From VMCP01 sp965659745 (GTDB taxonomy: Bacteria; Bacteroidota; Bacteroidia; NS11-12g; UBA955), in the NCBI GenBank assembly GCA_965659745.1, contig CBFHXF010000071.1, positions 1-8,598 of the forward strand: a stretch of 8,598 nt of DNA, given 5' to 3'. Shown piece after piece: positions 1-7,613 of this stretch. A program made the position numbers and the translations under genes. The notes under the pieces are model-generated. The model did no database searches. It was not told the origin of the DNA and was given only the letters and a program-made list of their open reading frames with translations. How positions within the stretch are numbered: the first letter of the stretch is position 1; each line of letters begins with the position of its first letter.

Positions 1-2532
1 TAAAATCGTTACGTCGTTAGGCTTACCCAATTGGTAAACAGCTTGAGTTGATTTGGGTGAAGATGTATACATTCCCCCACCTGGTGCTGGCAATACATCT
101 GTATTCAAATACAATGTATCGTCTGACAAATCATCGTCACCAGCGTCTACAAAAATCATGATTTTTGTTTTTCCAAATTCATTCAAGAATAACTTCTCAT
201 CAAATTTAACTTTTAATGTAGCACCAGGTAAAATGCGATCTTTAACTGCTTGGGTAACTTTAGCACCGCGATCACTCATCATGGTCACATTGAAACCATA
301 AACGGTATCGGTGTAAGAGTTCAAGATTGTAATATCGCCTTCAAATTGATGACCTGAACATACTTGTGATGCAACAGTAGCTTCTGTTTTAACACCGGTA
401 ATGTTCATGTAACCTTCAAAAGCTCCTACATCAGAACGTACTGGATTACGATCTGCTTTATTAACATCATCTGTATTCCAAGTAGGCAACCAAGTGTGCA
501 AAGAATTAATTTTAGGAACTTTATTTTGTAGTTCGAAAACGTTTAAACTAAAATCACCCTTTGCTTCATCCTTATATGTAGGAGGAATGGCTGTTTCGTG
601 AGTACCTGGCAAGCCGGTATTAATCCATTCTGCAACAGAACTAGCCGTACCATTTTGGCTGTAGGAATAATTAGTACCATTATTGTATAAATAATAATTA
701 TTATAATCCCACAAAATAGTCCCGCCTGTATTATATGTATATGTAAAATATGCATAATAGTTATTACGCAAATCAACCTGGTTACCAATTACATTCACTT
801 TTGTGTGGTAGTAAGGATACACATACAAACCATAGGCATAATGATAGCCATAGGAAGAGTTCGAACCATTAATTTTTACCGTATTTTGCTTAAACTCCGC
901 AACGTAATTACCACTATTGCTCGAATAGCAATACAAACCCATCACCCCATAATAGCCTAAATTATTAGCTACAACGTTATTATTACACTGCAAATTAAAA
1001 TAATAATACAAGTACATACTGTAAATATAACCGTATGGAGTTCCGTAACTTGGGTTGTAAATCTCATTATTCGTAATTCTGTTACGATTAAAAGTACCAT
1101 TCCAATAATATAAATAAGTACCATACACATAACATCCGAAATCGTTAGAATCAATAACGTTATCTTCAAAAACGTTTACTGCTGAATTTAAAGGATAATA
1201 AATATAGAAACAGTACGTATAACCAGTACTACCTTGAGCCGTACTATTATTTACAATTTTATTATTAGTAAATATCTTCTTATCTCCATAATAACAATAT
1301 ATAAAATAGGTATAATAACCGGTTCTACAATCTCTTATTGTATTATTCCTAAAAATATGATCGTTGTATTGATAATACATATACCAACCATACAAATAGG
1401 CACTGGCACCATTGGAATTCCAATTACGAACCATATTGCCGTCATAATTCGCATAATAATTATAATAGCAATATCCAAAATAATTAGTAGAACCACATTC
1501 GATATTCTGGAATGTATTATCCTTAATCATAAAGTTATTGGCAGCAGTACCATAATTATAATACGCATAAATACCATATACAGTACTGGTATAAGCGTCT
1601 TTAGAAGTAGCCCCTTTATAAGGTAAGTCATGGAAATTATTTCCTTCATAATTCGTAGAGCGATTGGTACTACGGGTATAATATGAGTAAACCAAGTATG
1701 TCGCAGAATACGCATTATTAGATGTGGCATTGGCACGGGAAATATCATTATTAATAAACTGCTCCCCGTTGGTATAGTAGTTATACACACCATAATAATA
1801 AAAATTCTCAATGGTATTACCCTTAAACGTATTGTTAGAAGCAGTAGCCGCGTTCCATGATGAACTACCGTAATCAAAAATAGCGCAAAAAGGACCCGGA
1901 CTATTTGAGTTCGTAGTTTTCATTAAGCAATTTTGCACGGTGTTGTAAGACCCCGAAGGAGCCGTTCCAGACGATGCCATAGATGTTGTACTCTGTGAAA
2001 ACACTACATAAGCGCCACCACTAGAAGAAGAGGTAGTACCCGTTGTCAATAACGCAAATTCAATATTACACTTATCAATAGTATTATACTGTGCATTATT
2101 CATGAACTGAATACCCTTTTGATTCAAACTTGTAGTGTATTTTTCGATGGTTAATCCCTTTATTGTAGTGTAAGAAATGCCATCAAAAACAATTGCCGCA
2201 TTTGCACCTGTACTGCGCAACTTGTAACCTTTACCGTCTATCGTAATCGTATTGGTGCTGGTAGGAGGAAGTGAGGCGTTCTTGCGCAAATACACAATTG
2301 CCGTTTCACTTAAATCAGAAGTAACTGTTACATTCAACGCGCCGTTCACTCCAGATCCGCTAATAGCAGTTGCCAAATCTGTCAACGAAGCATAATCTGC
2401 CCCAGATGTGGTTCCCACCGTAACGTTACCGGAAATTTGCGAAAACGCATTTCCTGAAACCGCCATAAGAACAGCAAGACCCATGGCCTTAAATCGTTCT
2501 TTCAGTGTTTTTAAATTGTAATGTGTTGTCAT
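1..2532 (-). CDS. Secreted Tyr/Asn-rich right-handed beta-helix protein, 3' end outside window
   Basis: An open frame of 844 codons runs from ATG at 2532 off the left edge without a stop. The start is supported by a signal peptide: basic n-region (KTLKERFK), hydrophobic stretch at about 17-27, and an AFS|Q cleavage site after residue 31. Residues 43-70 (SGADYASLTDLATAI, then VNGALNVTV) and 94-130 (TITIDGKGYKL, then IVFDGISYTTIKGLTIE) match the usual opening of Bacteroidota pectate-lyase-like beta-helix surface proteins. About 12 degenerate repeats rich in Tyr and Asn follow (232-616). Residues 695-707 (RNPVRSDVGAFEG) are the typical end of such a domain, and 715-812 look like an Ig/CARDB-like beta-sandwich (GDITILNS, DAGDDDLSDDTLYLN). 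It is probably exported to the cell surface, likely by type IX secretion, but the sorting domain would lie beyond the window, so this is inferred. No enzymatic residues are recognised; a structural or adhesive role is a guess. The next gene upstream, also on the minus strand, lies 336 bp away. Confidence 0.85.
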   Translation of the reverse strand, partial: MTTHYNLKTLKERFKAMGLAVLMAVSGNAFSQISGNVTVGTTSGADYASLTDLATAISGSGVNGALNVTVTSDLSETAIVYLRKNASLPPTSTNTITIDGKGYKLRSTGANAAIVFDGISYTTIKGLTIEKYTTSLNQKGIQFMNNAQYNTIDKCNIEFALLTTGTTSSSSGGAYVVFSQSTTSMASSGTAPSGSYNTVQNCLMKTTNSNSPGPFCAIFDYGSSSWNAATASNNTFKGNTIENFYYYGVYNYYTNGEQFINNDISRANATSNNAYSATYLVYSYYTRSTNRSTNYEGNNFHDLPYKGATSKDAYTSTVYGIYAYYNYGTAANNFMIKDNTFQNIECGSTNYFGYCYYNYYANYDGNMVRNWNSNGASAYLYGWYMYYQYNDHIFRNNTIRDCRTGYYTYFIYCYYGDKKIFTNNKIVNNSTAQGSTGYTYCFYIYYPLNSAVNVFEDNVIDSNDFGCYVYGTYLYYWNGTFNRNRITNNEIYNPSYGTPYGYIYSMYLYYYFNLQCNNNVVANNLGYYGVMGLYCYSSNSGNYVAEFKQNTVKINGSNSSYGYHYAYGLYVYPYYHTKVNVIGNQVDLRNNYYAYFTYTYNTGGTILWDYNNYYLYNNGTNYSYSQNGTASSVAEWINTGLPGTHETAIPPTYKDEAKGDFSLNVFELQNKVPKINSLHTWLPTWNTDDVNKADRNPVRSDVGAFEGYMNITGVKTEATVASQVCSGHQFEGDITILNSYTDTVYGFNVTMMSDRGAKVTQAVKDRILPGATLKVKFDEKLFLNEFGKTKIMIFVDAGDDDLSDDTLYLNTDVLPAPGGGMYTSSPKSTQAVYQLGKPNDVTIL
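685..1839 (-). repeat. Tyr-rich degenerate protein repeats (about 12 units) inside the beta-helix gene
   Basis: Residues 232-616 of the secreted protein repeat with a spacing of about 23-40 residues, mostly 28-34. Each unit has the form phi-x-x-N-x-phi-x-x-N, a variable Gly/Ser/Asn stretch, and then Y-x-Y-phi-x-Y-x-Y-Y. Examples of the tyrosine part are YGVYNYY, YGIYAYY, FGYCYYNYY, YGWYMYY, FIYCYY, CFYIYY, YGTYLYY, YSMYLYYY and YGLYVYPYY. By hand count, residues 241-620 hold 79 Tyr in 380 (about 21%). In a beta-helix each unit would form one coil, so the tyrosines would stack. The coding DNA here is visibly more AT-rich than the rest of the window, largely because TAT and AAT codons dominate. 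Confidence 0.8.
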
Positions 2533-2868
2533 AATACGTAACTATTTTACAGTTGTCAAGCCACAAATAACGCCATTGAAACCTACCCATTTCTATGCTC
2601 AACAATCACCAATTAAAGCATGATATCCCCATTATACATACTAAAAAAAAACACCCTACCACCACTAAAAACCATAACGAGTTTTTCATGACCGAGGCCT
2701 ACAAAATCATCACTGATATATTCAGAATTCATTAACCCCTATACCGGAAGTTTTATTTATGAATTAAAAACAATGACCCAATTACTAAATCAACAAGCAA
2801 ACATTAAAAAATCAACATGAATTATGAAAAAACATTACCAAATTTACCATAGCAAGAAAATGACTTCA
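2533..2868. other. AT-rich intergenic region, mostly featureless
   Basis: This 336-bp gap separates the stop of the FAD-dehydrogenase gene from the start of the secreted-protein gene, both on the minus strand. It should hold the promoter of the secreted protein, but no TTG-plus-TAnnTTTG pair lies at a usual distance from the ATG at 2532. One perfect -7 match on the minus strand, TAAATTTG, is at 2846-2839, about 306 nt upstream of that ATG; if used, it would give a very long leader. A weaker partial match (ATTTG) lies about 35 nt upstream of the ATG. A run of A's is at 2643-2651. A 27-codon hydrophobic minus-strand frame at 2606-2689 is treated as a finding, not a gene. No terminator hairpin was seen. 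Confidence 0.6.
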
Positions 2869-4419
2869 CTATGACGTCATGTTTTTTTGACAAACCCGAT
2901 CCGCCACCTTCAAACCGTCCATCGCCGCACTCATAATACCGCCCGCATAACCCGGACCTTCCCCACACGGATACAAATTCAATAATTCGGGATGATGCAA
3001 CCCTTCTGCATCGCGGGGTATCCGCACCGGACTGCTCGTGCGACTTTCTACTCCCACCAAAATCGCCTCGTTTGTTCTGAAACGCGGCATTTTCTTCGAA
3101 ATTTGCAACAAGGCCCCGCCTATCCTATCGCTTACCTGCGGCGGCAAAACCGTTCTAATATCCGCACTCACCAATCCCGGTATGTAACTGTTACCCGGCA
3201 AATTTGTCGATGTTTTTTTCTGTAGGAAGTCTTCCATGCGCTGGGCCGGAGCCTGTATAGATCCGCTCACCTGGAACGCCTTGCGCTCCCAATGCGACTG
3301 AAATTCCAAACCCTGTAAAGTGCCGTGTTTGTCGAAAGGCGCAAAATCTTTCTCGTCTACCGATACCACAAAACCACTATTGGCAAAGGCGCCGTTGCGC
3401 TTGCTGGGAGACCAGCCGTTCACCACAACTTCCCCCGGAGCCGTAGCCGCTGGAGCTATAATGCCGCCCGGACACATGCAAAATGAGAATACCCCGGCGC
3501 CTTTCACCTGCTCAACGAGCGAATACGAACTTGGAGGTAAATACGCCCCACGCGCTTCGCATTTATATTGTATTTGATCGATTATTTCTTGCGGATGCTC
3601 TAATCGCACGCCCAAAGCAAAAGGCTTAACCTCGATATACCTCTTATTGTGATGAAACCATTCAAAAATATCTCGCGCCGAATGTCCGGTAGCCAAAATA
3701 ACCGATTGCACCGCCTCCCTAGCATTTCCATTGTATTCCAAGTGCGTTACCCGGTCGTTTTCGCAAATAAAATCCGTTACCCGCGTATCAAAACGCACTT
3801 CACCGCCGGCCTCAATAATAGCTTCCCGAATATTCTCAATAATACCCGGCAATTTGTTCGTGCCAATATGCGGATGCGCCTCATACTGAATCACCGGATC
3901 GGCACCGTAATGCACCAAGGTATCTAAAACAGTGGTCACCGACCCCCGTTTCTTGCTGCGCGTGTATAGCTTTCCATCGGAATACGTGCCGGCTCCGCCT
4001 TCCCCAAAGCAATAATTCGAATCGGCATTTACAATGCCTTCTTTATTGAGGGAAGCCAAATCACGGCGGCGGCGCTTGACCTCCTTTCCGCGCTCTAAAA
4101 CAATGGGCTTTTTTCCTTGGGAAATACACGCCAAAGCCGCAAACAAACCCGCAGGTCCCGCCCCAATGATATGGATTACAGGAGCCGTAGTCACGTTCTG
4201 CAAAGGCAGATGTTCTGAAGCGGCAAAGGGCTCTGAGGCCGAAAAAACTTCCCCCGAGATAATAAAAAAGGGCGATTTGCCCCGCGCGTCGAGCGAGCGC
4301 TTGATCCATTTTACCTGGGCGTCGGCGCCCATGCCCGCCTGCTTGCGCAATTGGGCGTTGATCCACGCTTCGTCTTTTGACTGTTCGGGACTGCAAGTAA
4401 TTTGTACGCGCGTAGACAC
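2869..4419 (-). CDS. FAD-dependent dehydrogenase, COG2509 family (NAD(FAD)-utilizing oxidoreductase-like)
   Basis: The product is a 516-residue cytoplasmic flavoprotein of unknown substrate. From the GTG start at 4419 the order is: an N-terminal segment typical of this family (STRVQITCSPEQSKDEAWI, 2-20, and LKRSLDAR-like WIKRSLDARGKSPFF, 38-52); the dinucleotide-binding GAGPAG at 86-91 followed by an acidic/basic turn (VLERG, 107-111); the family signature FGEGGAGTYSDGKLYTR (138-154); ATGHSARDIFEW (243-254); FCMCPGG (313-319); and a C-terminal FAD-binding PCGEGPGYAGGIMSAAMDG (484-502). An upstream ATG at 4548 would add 43 residues with no family resemblance and would run antisense into trpS, so GTG was preferred. 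A perfect -7 element ends 4 nt before the GTG, which also argues against the longer form. Length and motifs are complete. The reaction is not known for the family; only the fold and cofactor are supported. Confidence 0.9.
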   Translation of the reverse strand: MSTRVQITCSPEQSKDEAWINAQLRKQAGMGADAQVKWIKRSLDARGKSPFFIISGEVFSASEPFAASEHLPLQNVTTAPVIHIIGAGPAGLFAALACISQGKKPIVLERGKEVKRRRRDLASLNKEGIVNADSNYCFGEGGAGTYSDGKLYTRSKKRGSVTTVLDTLVHYGADPVIQYEAHPHIGTNKLPGIIENIREAIIEAGGEVRFDTRVTDFICENDRVTHLEYNGNAREAVQSVILATGHSARDIFEWFHHNKRYIEVKPFALGVRLEHPQEIIDQIQYKCEARGAYLPPSSYSLVEQVKGAGVFSFCMCPGGIIAPAATAPGEVVVNGWSPSKRNGAFANSGFVVSVDEKDFAPFDKHGTLQGLEFQSHWERKAFQVSGSIQAPAQRMEDFLQKKTSTNLPGNSYIPGLVSADIRTVLPPQVSDRIGGALLQISKKMPRFRTNEAILVGVESRTSSPVRIPRDAEGLHHPELLNLYPCGEGPGYAGGIMSAAMDGLKVADRVCQKNMTS

Positions 4420-4423
4420 CGTG

Positions 4424-4431
4424 CAAAAATA
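4424..4431 (-). promoter_or_regulatory. -7 promoter element of the FAD-dehydrogenase gene
   Basis: On the minus strand the sequence TATTTTTGCAC matches the Bacteroidota -7 consensus TAnnTTTG perfectly, including the frequent trailing GCAC. The element ends 4 nt before the GTG start codon at 4419, so transcription would begin at or within a base or two of that codon. No convincing TTG (-33) element was found at the usual 17-23 bp distance upstream. Confidence 0.55.
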
Positions 4432-4466
4432 AGGCGAAATAACAAGCGCTTTTGATTTTTGCGATG

Positions 4467-4474
4467 TAAATTCG
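4467..4474 (+). promoter_or_regulatory. Probable -7 element of trpS
   Basis: TAAATTCG matches TAnnTTTG at all but one defined position and ends 4 nt before the trpS ATG at 4479. It shares the 59-bp divergent spacer with the FAD-dehydrogenase promoter. A TTTTG at 4450-4454 lies only 12 bp upstream, which is short for a -33 element. The assignment rests on position and a near-consensus match. Confidence 0.35.
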
Positions 4475-4478
4475 TGGC

Positions 4479-5477
4479 ATGAAAGAAATTGTGGTAAGCG
4501 GCATACGACCCACCGGAAAACTCCACCTGGGAAATTATTTCGGGGCATTCAAGCACTTTTTGACCCTGCAAGAGCAATACGACTCGTATTTTTTCATTGC
4601 AGACTACCACAGTTTGACCACCCACCCCAATCCGGCCGATCTTAAAGGCAGCGTGCAACGCGTGCTCGCGGAATACATCGCCTTGGGCTTGGATCCTGAA
4701 AAATGCACCATTTATTTGCAATCAGACCTTCCCGAAACAGCCGAATTATACCTTTTCCTGAATATGAACGCCTACATGGGCGAACTCGAGCGTGTTACTT
4801 CGTTCAAAGACAAAGTGCGCTCGCAACCCGATAACGTAAACGCCGGATTGCTCACCTATCCCGTGTTAATGGCGGCCGATATCTTGATACACAGAGGCGT
4901 AAAAGTGCCCGTGGGGAAAGACCAAGAACAACATTTAGAAATGGCACGCACCTTCGGAAATCGCTTCAACAGACTCTATAATACAGAGGTGTTTCCAGAG
5001 CCCCAAGCCTTTTCCGTGGGGAAAGAATTGGTGAAAGTTCCCGGACTTACGGGCGGTGGAAAAATGAGCAAAAGCGCCGGAGAAGCCGATACCATATACT
5101 TAAACGACGAAGCCGAAGTGCTGCGTAAAAAAATCATGCGCGCCGTGAGCGATGCAGGTCCTACCGAACCCGGACAGCCCAAATCGCAACCCGTGCAGAA
5201 CTTATTCGACCTGATGCAATTGGTATGCAGCGCCGATACCATTAATTTCTTCGATACCGAGCACAAAGAAGGCCGCATTCGATATGGCGACTTGAAAAAG
5301 CAATTGGCCACCGACATGGAAACCTTCATTGCCCCGCTGCGCGATAAAATCAACGCACAACTTGAAAACACCAGTCAACTCGAGCAAATTGCCGCCTACG
5401 GAGCCGAAAAAGCCCGAAAAAGCGCCAAAGAAACGATGAATCAAGTACGAGAAGCCATTGGCTTTAAAACATATTGA
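4479..5477 (+). CDS. trpS: Tryptophan--tRNA ligase
   Basis: This class Ic aminoacyl-tRNA synthetase charges tRNA-Trp with tryptophan using ATP in the cytoplasm. The 332 residues match the usual bacterial TrpS length. The N-terminus VVSGIRPTGKLHLGNYFGA (5-23) carries the HIGH-type motif as HLGN (16-19). YPVLMAADILIH (127-138) and VPVGKDQEQHLEMAR (143-157) are the tryptophan-pocket and nucleotide-site segments. GGGKMSKSAG (192-201) holds an intact KMSKS loop (195-199). The C-terminal helical part (about 238-330) ends normally. The ATG at 4479 gives the standard family start. It diverges from the flavoprotein gene. The next gene starts 28 nt after its stop with its own promoter-like element, so the two need not be co-transcribed. 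It is expected to be essential and shows no damage. Confidence 0.98.
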   Translation: MKEIVVSGIRPTGKLHLGNYFGAFKHFLTLQEQYDSYFFIADYHSLTTHPNPADLKGSVQRVLAEYIALGLDPEKCTIYLQSDLPETAELYLFLNMNAYMGELERVTSFKDKVRSQPDNVNAGLLTYPVLMAADILIHRGVKVPVGKDQEQHLEMARTFGNRFNRLYNTEVFPEPQAFSVGKELVKVPGLTGGGKMSKSAGEADTIYLNDEAEVLRKKIMRAVSDAGPTEPGQPKSQPVQNLFDLMQLVCSADTINFFDTEHKEGRIRYGDLKKQLATDMETFIAPLRDKINAQLENTSQLEQIAAYGAEKARKSAKETMNQVREAIGFKTY

Positions 5478-5489
5478 TACAAATATTCC

Positions 5490-5497
5490 TATTTTTG
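5490..5497 (+). promoter_or_regulatory. -7 promoter element of the GT2 glycosyltransferase gene
   Basis: TATTTTTG is a perfect TAnnTTTG match in the 28-nt gap between the trpS stop and the ATG at 5506, with 8 nt between the element and the start codon. The transcript leader would be only a few bases long. No well-spaced TTG was found for the -33 position: the TTG at 5474 is 13 bp away and the one at 5458 is 29 bp away. Confidence 0.5.
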
Positions 5498-5505
5498 TAA
5501 TTCCT

Positions 5506-6462
5506 ATGTTAAACCTATCGATAGTTGTACCGCTCTTTAACGAAGAAGAATCCCTGCCCGAATTGTGCGCTTGGATCAAAAGGGTTTGCGATAAAGAGCA
5601 ACTCTCGTATGAGGTTCTTTTATTAGACGACGGCAGTACGGATACATCTTGGACGGTGATTCAAGAAATTGGCGCCCAACAGCCCGAAGTCAAAGGCATC
5701 CGTTTGCGCCGTAACTACGGCAAAAGTGGTGCTTTAAGCGTAGGATTTGCCGAGGCACAAGGCGAAGTTATCATTACCATGGATGCCGATTTGCAGGATT
5801 CTCCCGATGAGATTCCCGAATTGCGCAATATGATTTTACGCGACGGTTATCATGTGGTGAGCGGCTGGAAGAAAAAGCGTTACGATCCCATTACCAAAAC
5901 GCTTCCCACCAAGCTCTTCAACTGGGCCACCCGCAAAATGAGCGATATCGAGTTGCACGATTTCAATTGTGGACTCAAATCCTACCACCATGAAGTGGTT
6001 AAAAACATAGAGGTTTACGGTGAAATGCACCGTTACATACCCGTATTGGCCAAATGGGGCGGTTTCCCCAAAATTGGCGAAAAAGTAGTAGAGCACCGTG
6101 CCCGCAAATACGGACATACCAAATTTGGTATGGATCGATTTGTAAACGGATTTTTGGACCTGATGAGCTTGTATTTTATGAGCAAATTCGGCAAAAGGCC
6201 CATGCATTTTTTCGGACTTTATGGGGTATTGAGCTTTTTGGTAGGACTTCTCATGGCCACGATCATCGTGTTGAAAAAAATGTACTACGCCTATTGGCTC
6301 AAGACGTCGGCCCCCTTGGTAACCGACTCCCCTATTTTTTATATTGGATTGTTGGCCATGATCATTGGTACGCAGATGTTCTTAGCCGGATTTTTGGGGG
6401 AACTCGTAAGCCGCAGCAATCCCGAACGCAACCAATACAGCATTAAAAGCCGGGTAAATTGA
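5506..6462 (+). CDS. Family 2 glycosyltransferase, DPM1/GtrB-like, with two C-terminal membrane helices
   Basis: This 318-residue inner-membrane enzyme probably moves a sugar from a nucleotide sugar to a polyprenyl phosphate, as DPM1/GtrB relatives do; the sugar cannot be read from the sequence. The GT-A domain begins SIVVPLFNEEESLPEL (5-20). It has DDGSTD (41-46) for nucleotide binding, the metal-binding DxD in MDADLQD (92-98), HDFNCGLKSY (151-160), EMHRYIP (173-179) and a basic HRARKYGHTKFG (197-208) before the membrane part. Two hydrophobic helices lie at about 234-256 and 277-300. An in-frame ATG at 5458 lies inside trpS and would add 16 residues with no counterpart in the family; ATG 5506 opens directly onto the GT2 fold and follows a -7 element. 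Its TGA overlaps the TTG start of the next glycosyltransferase, so the two are translationally coupled and probably act on one glycan or glycolipid pathway. Confidence 0.93.
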   Translation: MLNLSIVVPLFNEEESLPELCAWIKRVCDKEQLSYEVLLLDDGSTDTSWTVIQEIGAQQPEVKGIRLRRNYGKSGALSVGFAEAQGEVIITMDADLQDSPDEIPELRNMILRDGYHVVSGWKKKRYDPITKTLPTKLFNWATRKMSDIELHDFNCGLKSYHHEVVKNIEVYGEMHRYIPVLAKWGGFPKIGEKVVEHRARKYGHTKFGMDRFVNGFLDLMSLYFMSKFGKRPMHFFGLYGVLSFLVGLLMATIIVLKKMYYAYWLKTSAPLVTDSPIFYIGLLAMIIGTQMFLAGFLGELVSRSNPERNQYSIKSRVN

Positions 6463-7604
6463 GCACCGCTCCCAAACACATCGTTATTGTAGGTCCTGCG
6501 CATCCGCTTCGCGGCGGTTTGGCCACGTATAACGAGCGTTTGGCTCGTGAATTCATGAAAGATGCCGAGGTTACCTTACTTACGTTTTCCTTGCAATACC
6601 CGTCGTTTTTATTTCCCGGTGAGTCGCAATACACCACCGATCCTCAACCCGAAGACTTGAAAATTGATGTGGCGCTGAACAGCGTTAATCCCTTGAATTG
6701 GATACGGGTAGGATTGAAATATCGGAAGTTAAAGCCCGACTTAATCATTTTCCGCTTTTGGATGCCTTTTTTCGGTCCCTGTTTCGGCGTTTTCGGTCGT
6801 TTGGTACAAGGAAATAAGCATACCAAATTGGTGGCGATAACAGACAATATCATACCGCACGAGCGCCGATTTTTCGACCGACCGTTCACCCATTTTTTCC
6901 TTAACATGCTCAACGGCGCGGTTGCAATGTCGCGCAAGGTATTGGAAGATTTGCAGTTAAAATTCCCCCAAACACGCGCCGCAGGCAATAGCAGTTACCA
7001 TCCGCATCCGCTGTACGATAATTTCGGGGCTAAAACGCTTCGGGGGGAAGCCTGTGAACGGCTGGGATTGGATTCACAACGCCGGTATATTTTATTTTTT
7101 GGATTTATTCGGAAGTATAAGGGTTTGGATTGGCTGATTGAGGCCTTTTTGATGGTAGCGGGTCAGCTGAAGGATGTAGATTTATTGATTGCGGGAGAGT
7201 TTTATGAAGATTCCGAGCCGTATTTGGCCTTGTTGCATGATTCGGAGTATAAAGATCGGGTTCATTTACATACGCATTTCATCCCGAACGGGGCGGTAGC
7301 CGATTATTTTTCGGTTTGCGATTTGGTGGCCCAGCCTTATAAGAATGCGACGCAAAGCGGGGTAAGTCAGATTGCCTATCACTTCGACGTACCGATGTTA
7401 ATCACGAATGTAGGCGGTTTGTCGGAATTGGTGCCGCATGGCGAGGCGGGATGGGTGTGTGAGGCGAACGTGGAGAGCATTGCCTTCGGACTTAATTCTG
7501 TTTTCGAGGAGGGGTATTTAGCAGGAATACAGGAAAAGTTACCGGAGTTGAAGAAGCAATTTTCGTGGGCATCGATGGCGTTAAGTTTAGAGTCGAGAGT
7601 TTAG
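6459..7604 (+). CDS. GT-B (GT4-like) glycosyltransferase, C-terminus rebuilt by heptad repeats
   Basis: This 381-residue soluble or membrane-associated glycosyltransferase follows the GT2 gene with a 4-nt overlap (TTGA, TTG start at 6459). The TTG is chosen because HIVIVGPAHPLRGGLATYN (7-25), the Gly-rich first strand and loop of the GT-B N-domain, begins right after it and no ATG fits. The C-domain has FFGFIRKYKGLDWLIEA (213-229, donor-site strand and Arg/Lys), LIAGEFYE (243-250), QPYKNATQSGVSQIAYH (292-308) and VGGLSELVPHGEAGWV (318-333). The first glutamate of the classical EX7E is not obvious. The end, FSWASMALSLESRV, keeps the typical FSW helix, but residues 377-381 and the TAG stop are encoded by 7-bp repeat units, so the native terminus has probably been replaced. 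Base composition changes sharply near codon 190. The acceptor and donor are unknown. Confidence 0.9.
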   Translation: MSTAPKHIVIVGPAHPLRGGLATYNERLAREFMKDAEVTLLTFSLQYPSFLFPGESQYTTDPQPEDLKIDVALNSVNPLNWIRVGLKYRKLKPDLIIFRFWMPFFGPCFGVFGRLVQGNKHTKLVAITDNIIPHERRFFDRPFTHFFLNMLNGAVAMSRKVLEDLQLKFPQTRAAGNSSYHPHPLYDNFGAKTLRGEACERLGLDSQRRYILFFGFIRKYKGLDWLIEAFLMVAGQLKDVDLLIAGEFYEDSEPYLALLHDSEYKDRVHLHTHFIPNGAVADYFSVCDLVAQPYKNATQSGVSQIAYHFDVPMLITNVGGLSELVPHGEAGWVCEANVESIAFGLNSVFEEGYLAGIQEKLPELKKQFSWASMALSLESRV

Positions 7605-7613
7605 GGTTTAGGG
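7586..7613 (+). repeat. Heptanucleotide repeat patch, four units, overlapping the GT4 stop codon
   Basis: Four 7-bp units run in register: TTTAGAG, TCGAGAG, TTTAGGG, TTTAGGG. Positions 7588-7611 recur at 7833-7856 with a single mismatch. The patch begins inside the last codons of the glycosyltransferase gene and supplies its TAG stop (7602-7604). Because 7 is not a multiple of 3, any gene invaded by such units meets a stop quickly. Confidence 0.8.

Noticed and set aside
685..1839. CRISPR array or DNA satellite within the AT-rich repeats
   Set aside because: No constant DNA repeat with unique spacers exists. The periodicity is at the protein level and the DNA units are highly diverged.
53..1877. 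Short frames of 66-130 codons on both strands across the left third
   Set aside because: They are shadows of the single 844-codon minus-strand frame, which has a signal peptide and clear beta-helix features. Their Ile/Tyr-rich translations come from the AT-rich repeat DNA.
2871..2880. Perfect palindrome ATGACGTCAT (a CRE-like site)
   Set aside because: It covers the last codons of the FAD-dehydrogenase gene. One 10-bp palindrome is expected by chance in a window of this size.
4420..4548. N-terminal extension of the FAD dehydrogenase to ATG 4548
   Set aside because: The extra 43 residues have no family resemblance, would run antisense over trpS, and lie upstream of the best promoter element.
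5458..5505. Earlier ATG for the GT2 glycosyltransferase at 5458
   Set aside because: It lies within the trpS coding region and upstream of the -7 element. Family members begin directly with the SIVVPLFNEE strand.
7600..7613. Plant-type telomere repeat TTTAGGG
   Set aside because: There are only two exact units within a mixed heptad series (GAGTCTA, GAGTTTA, TCGAGAG) in plainly bacterial surroundings.
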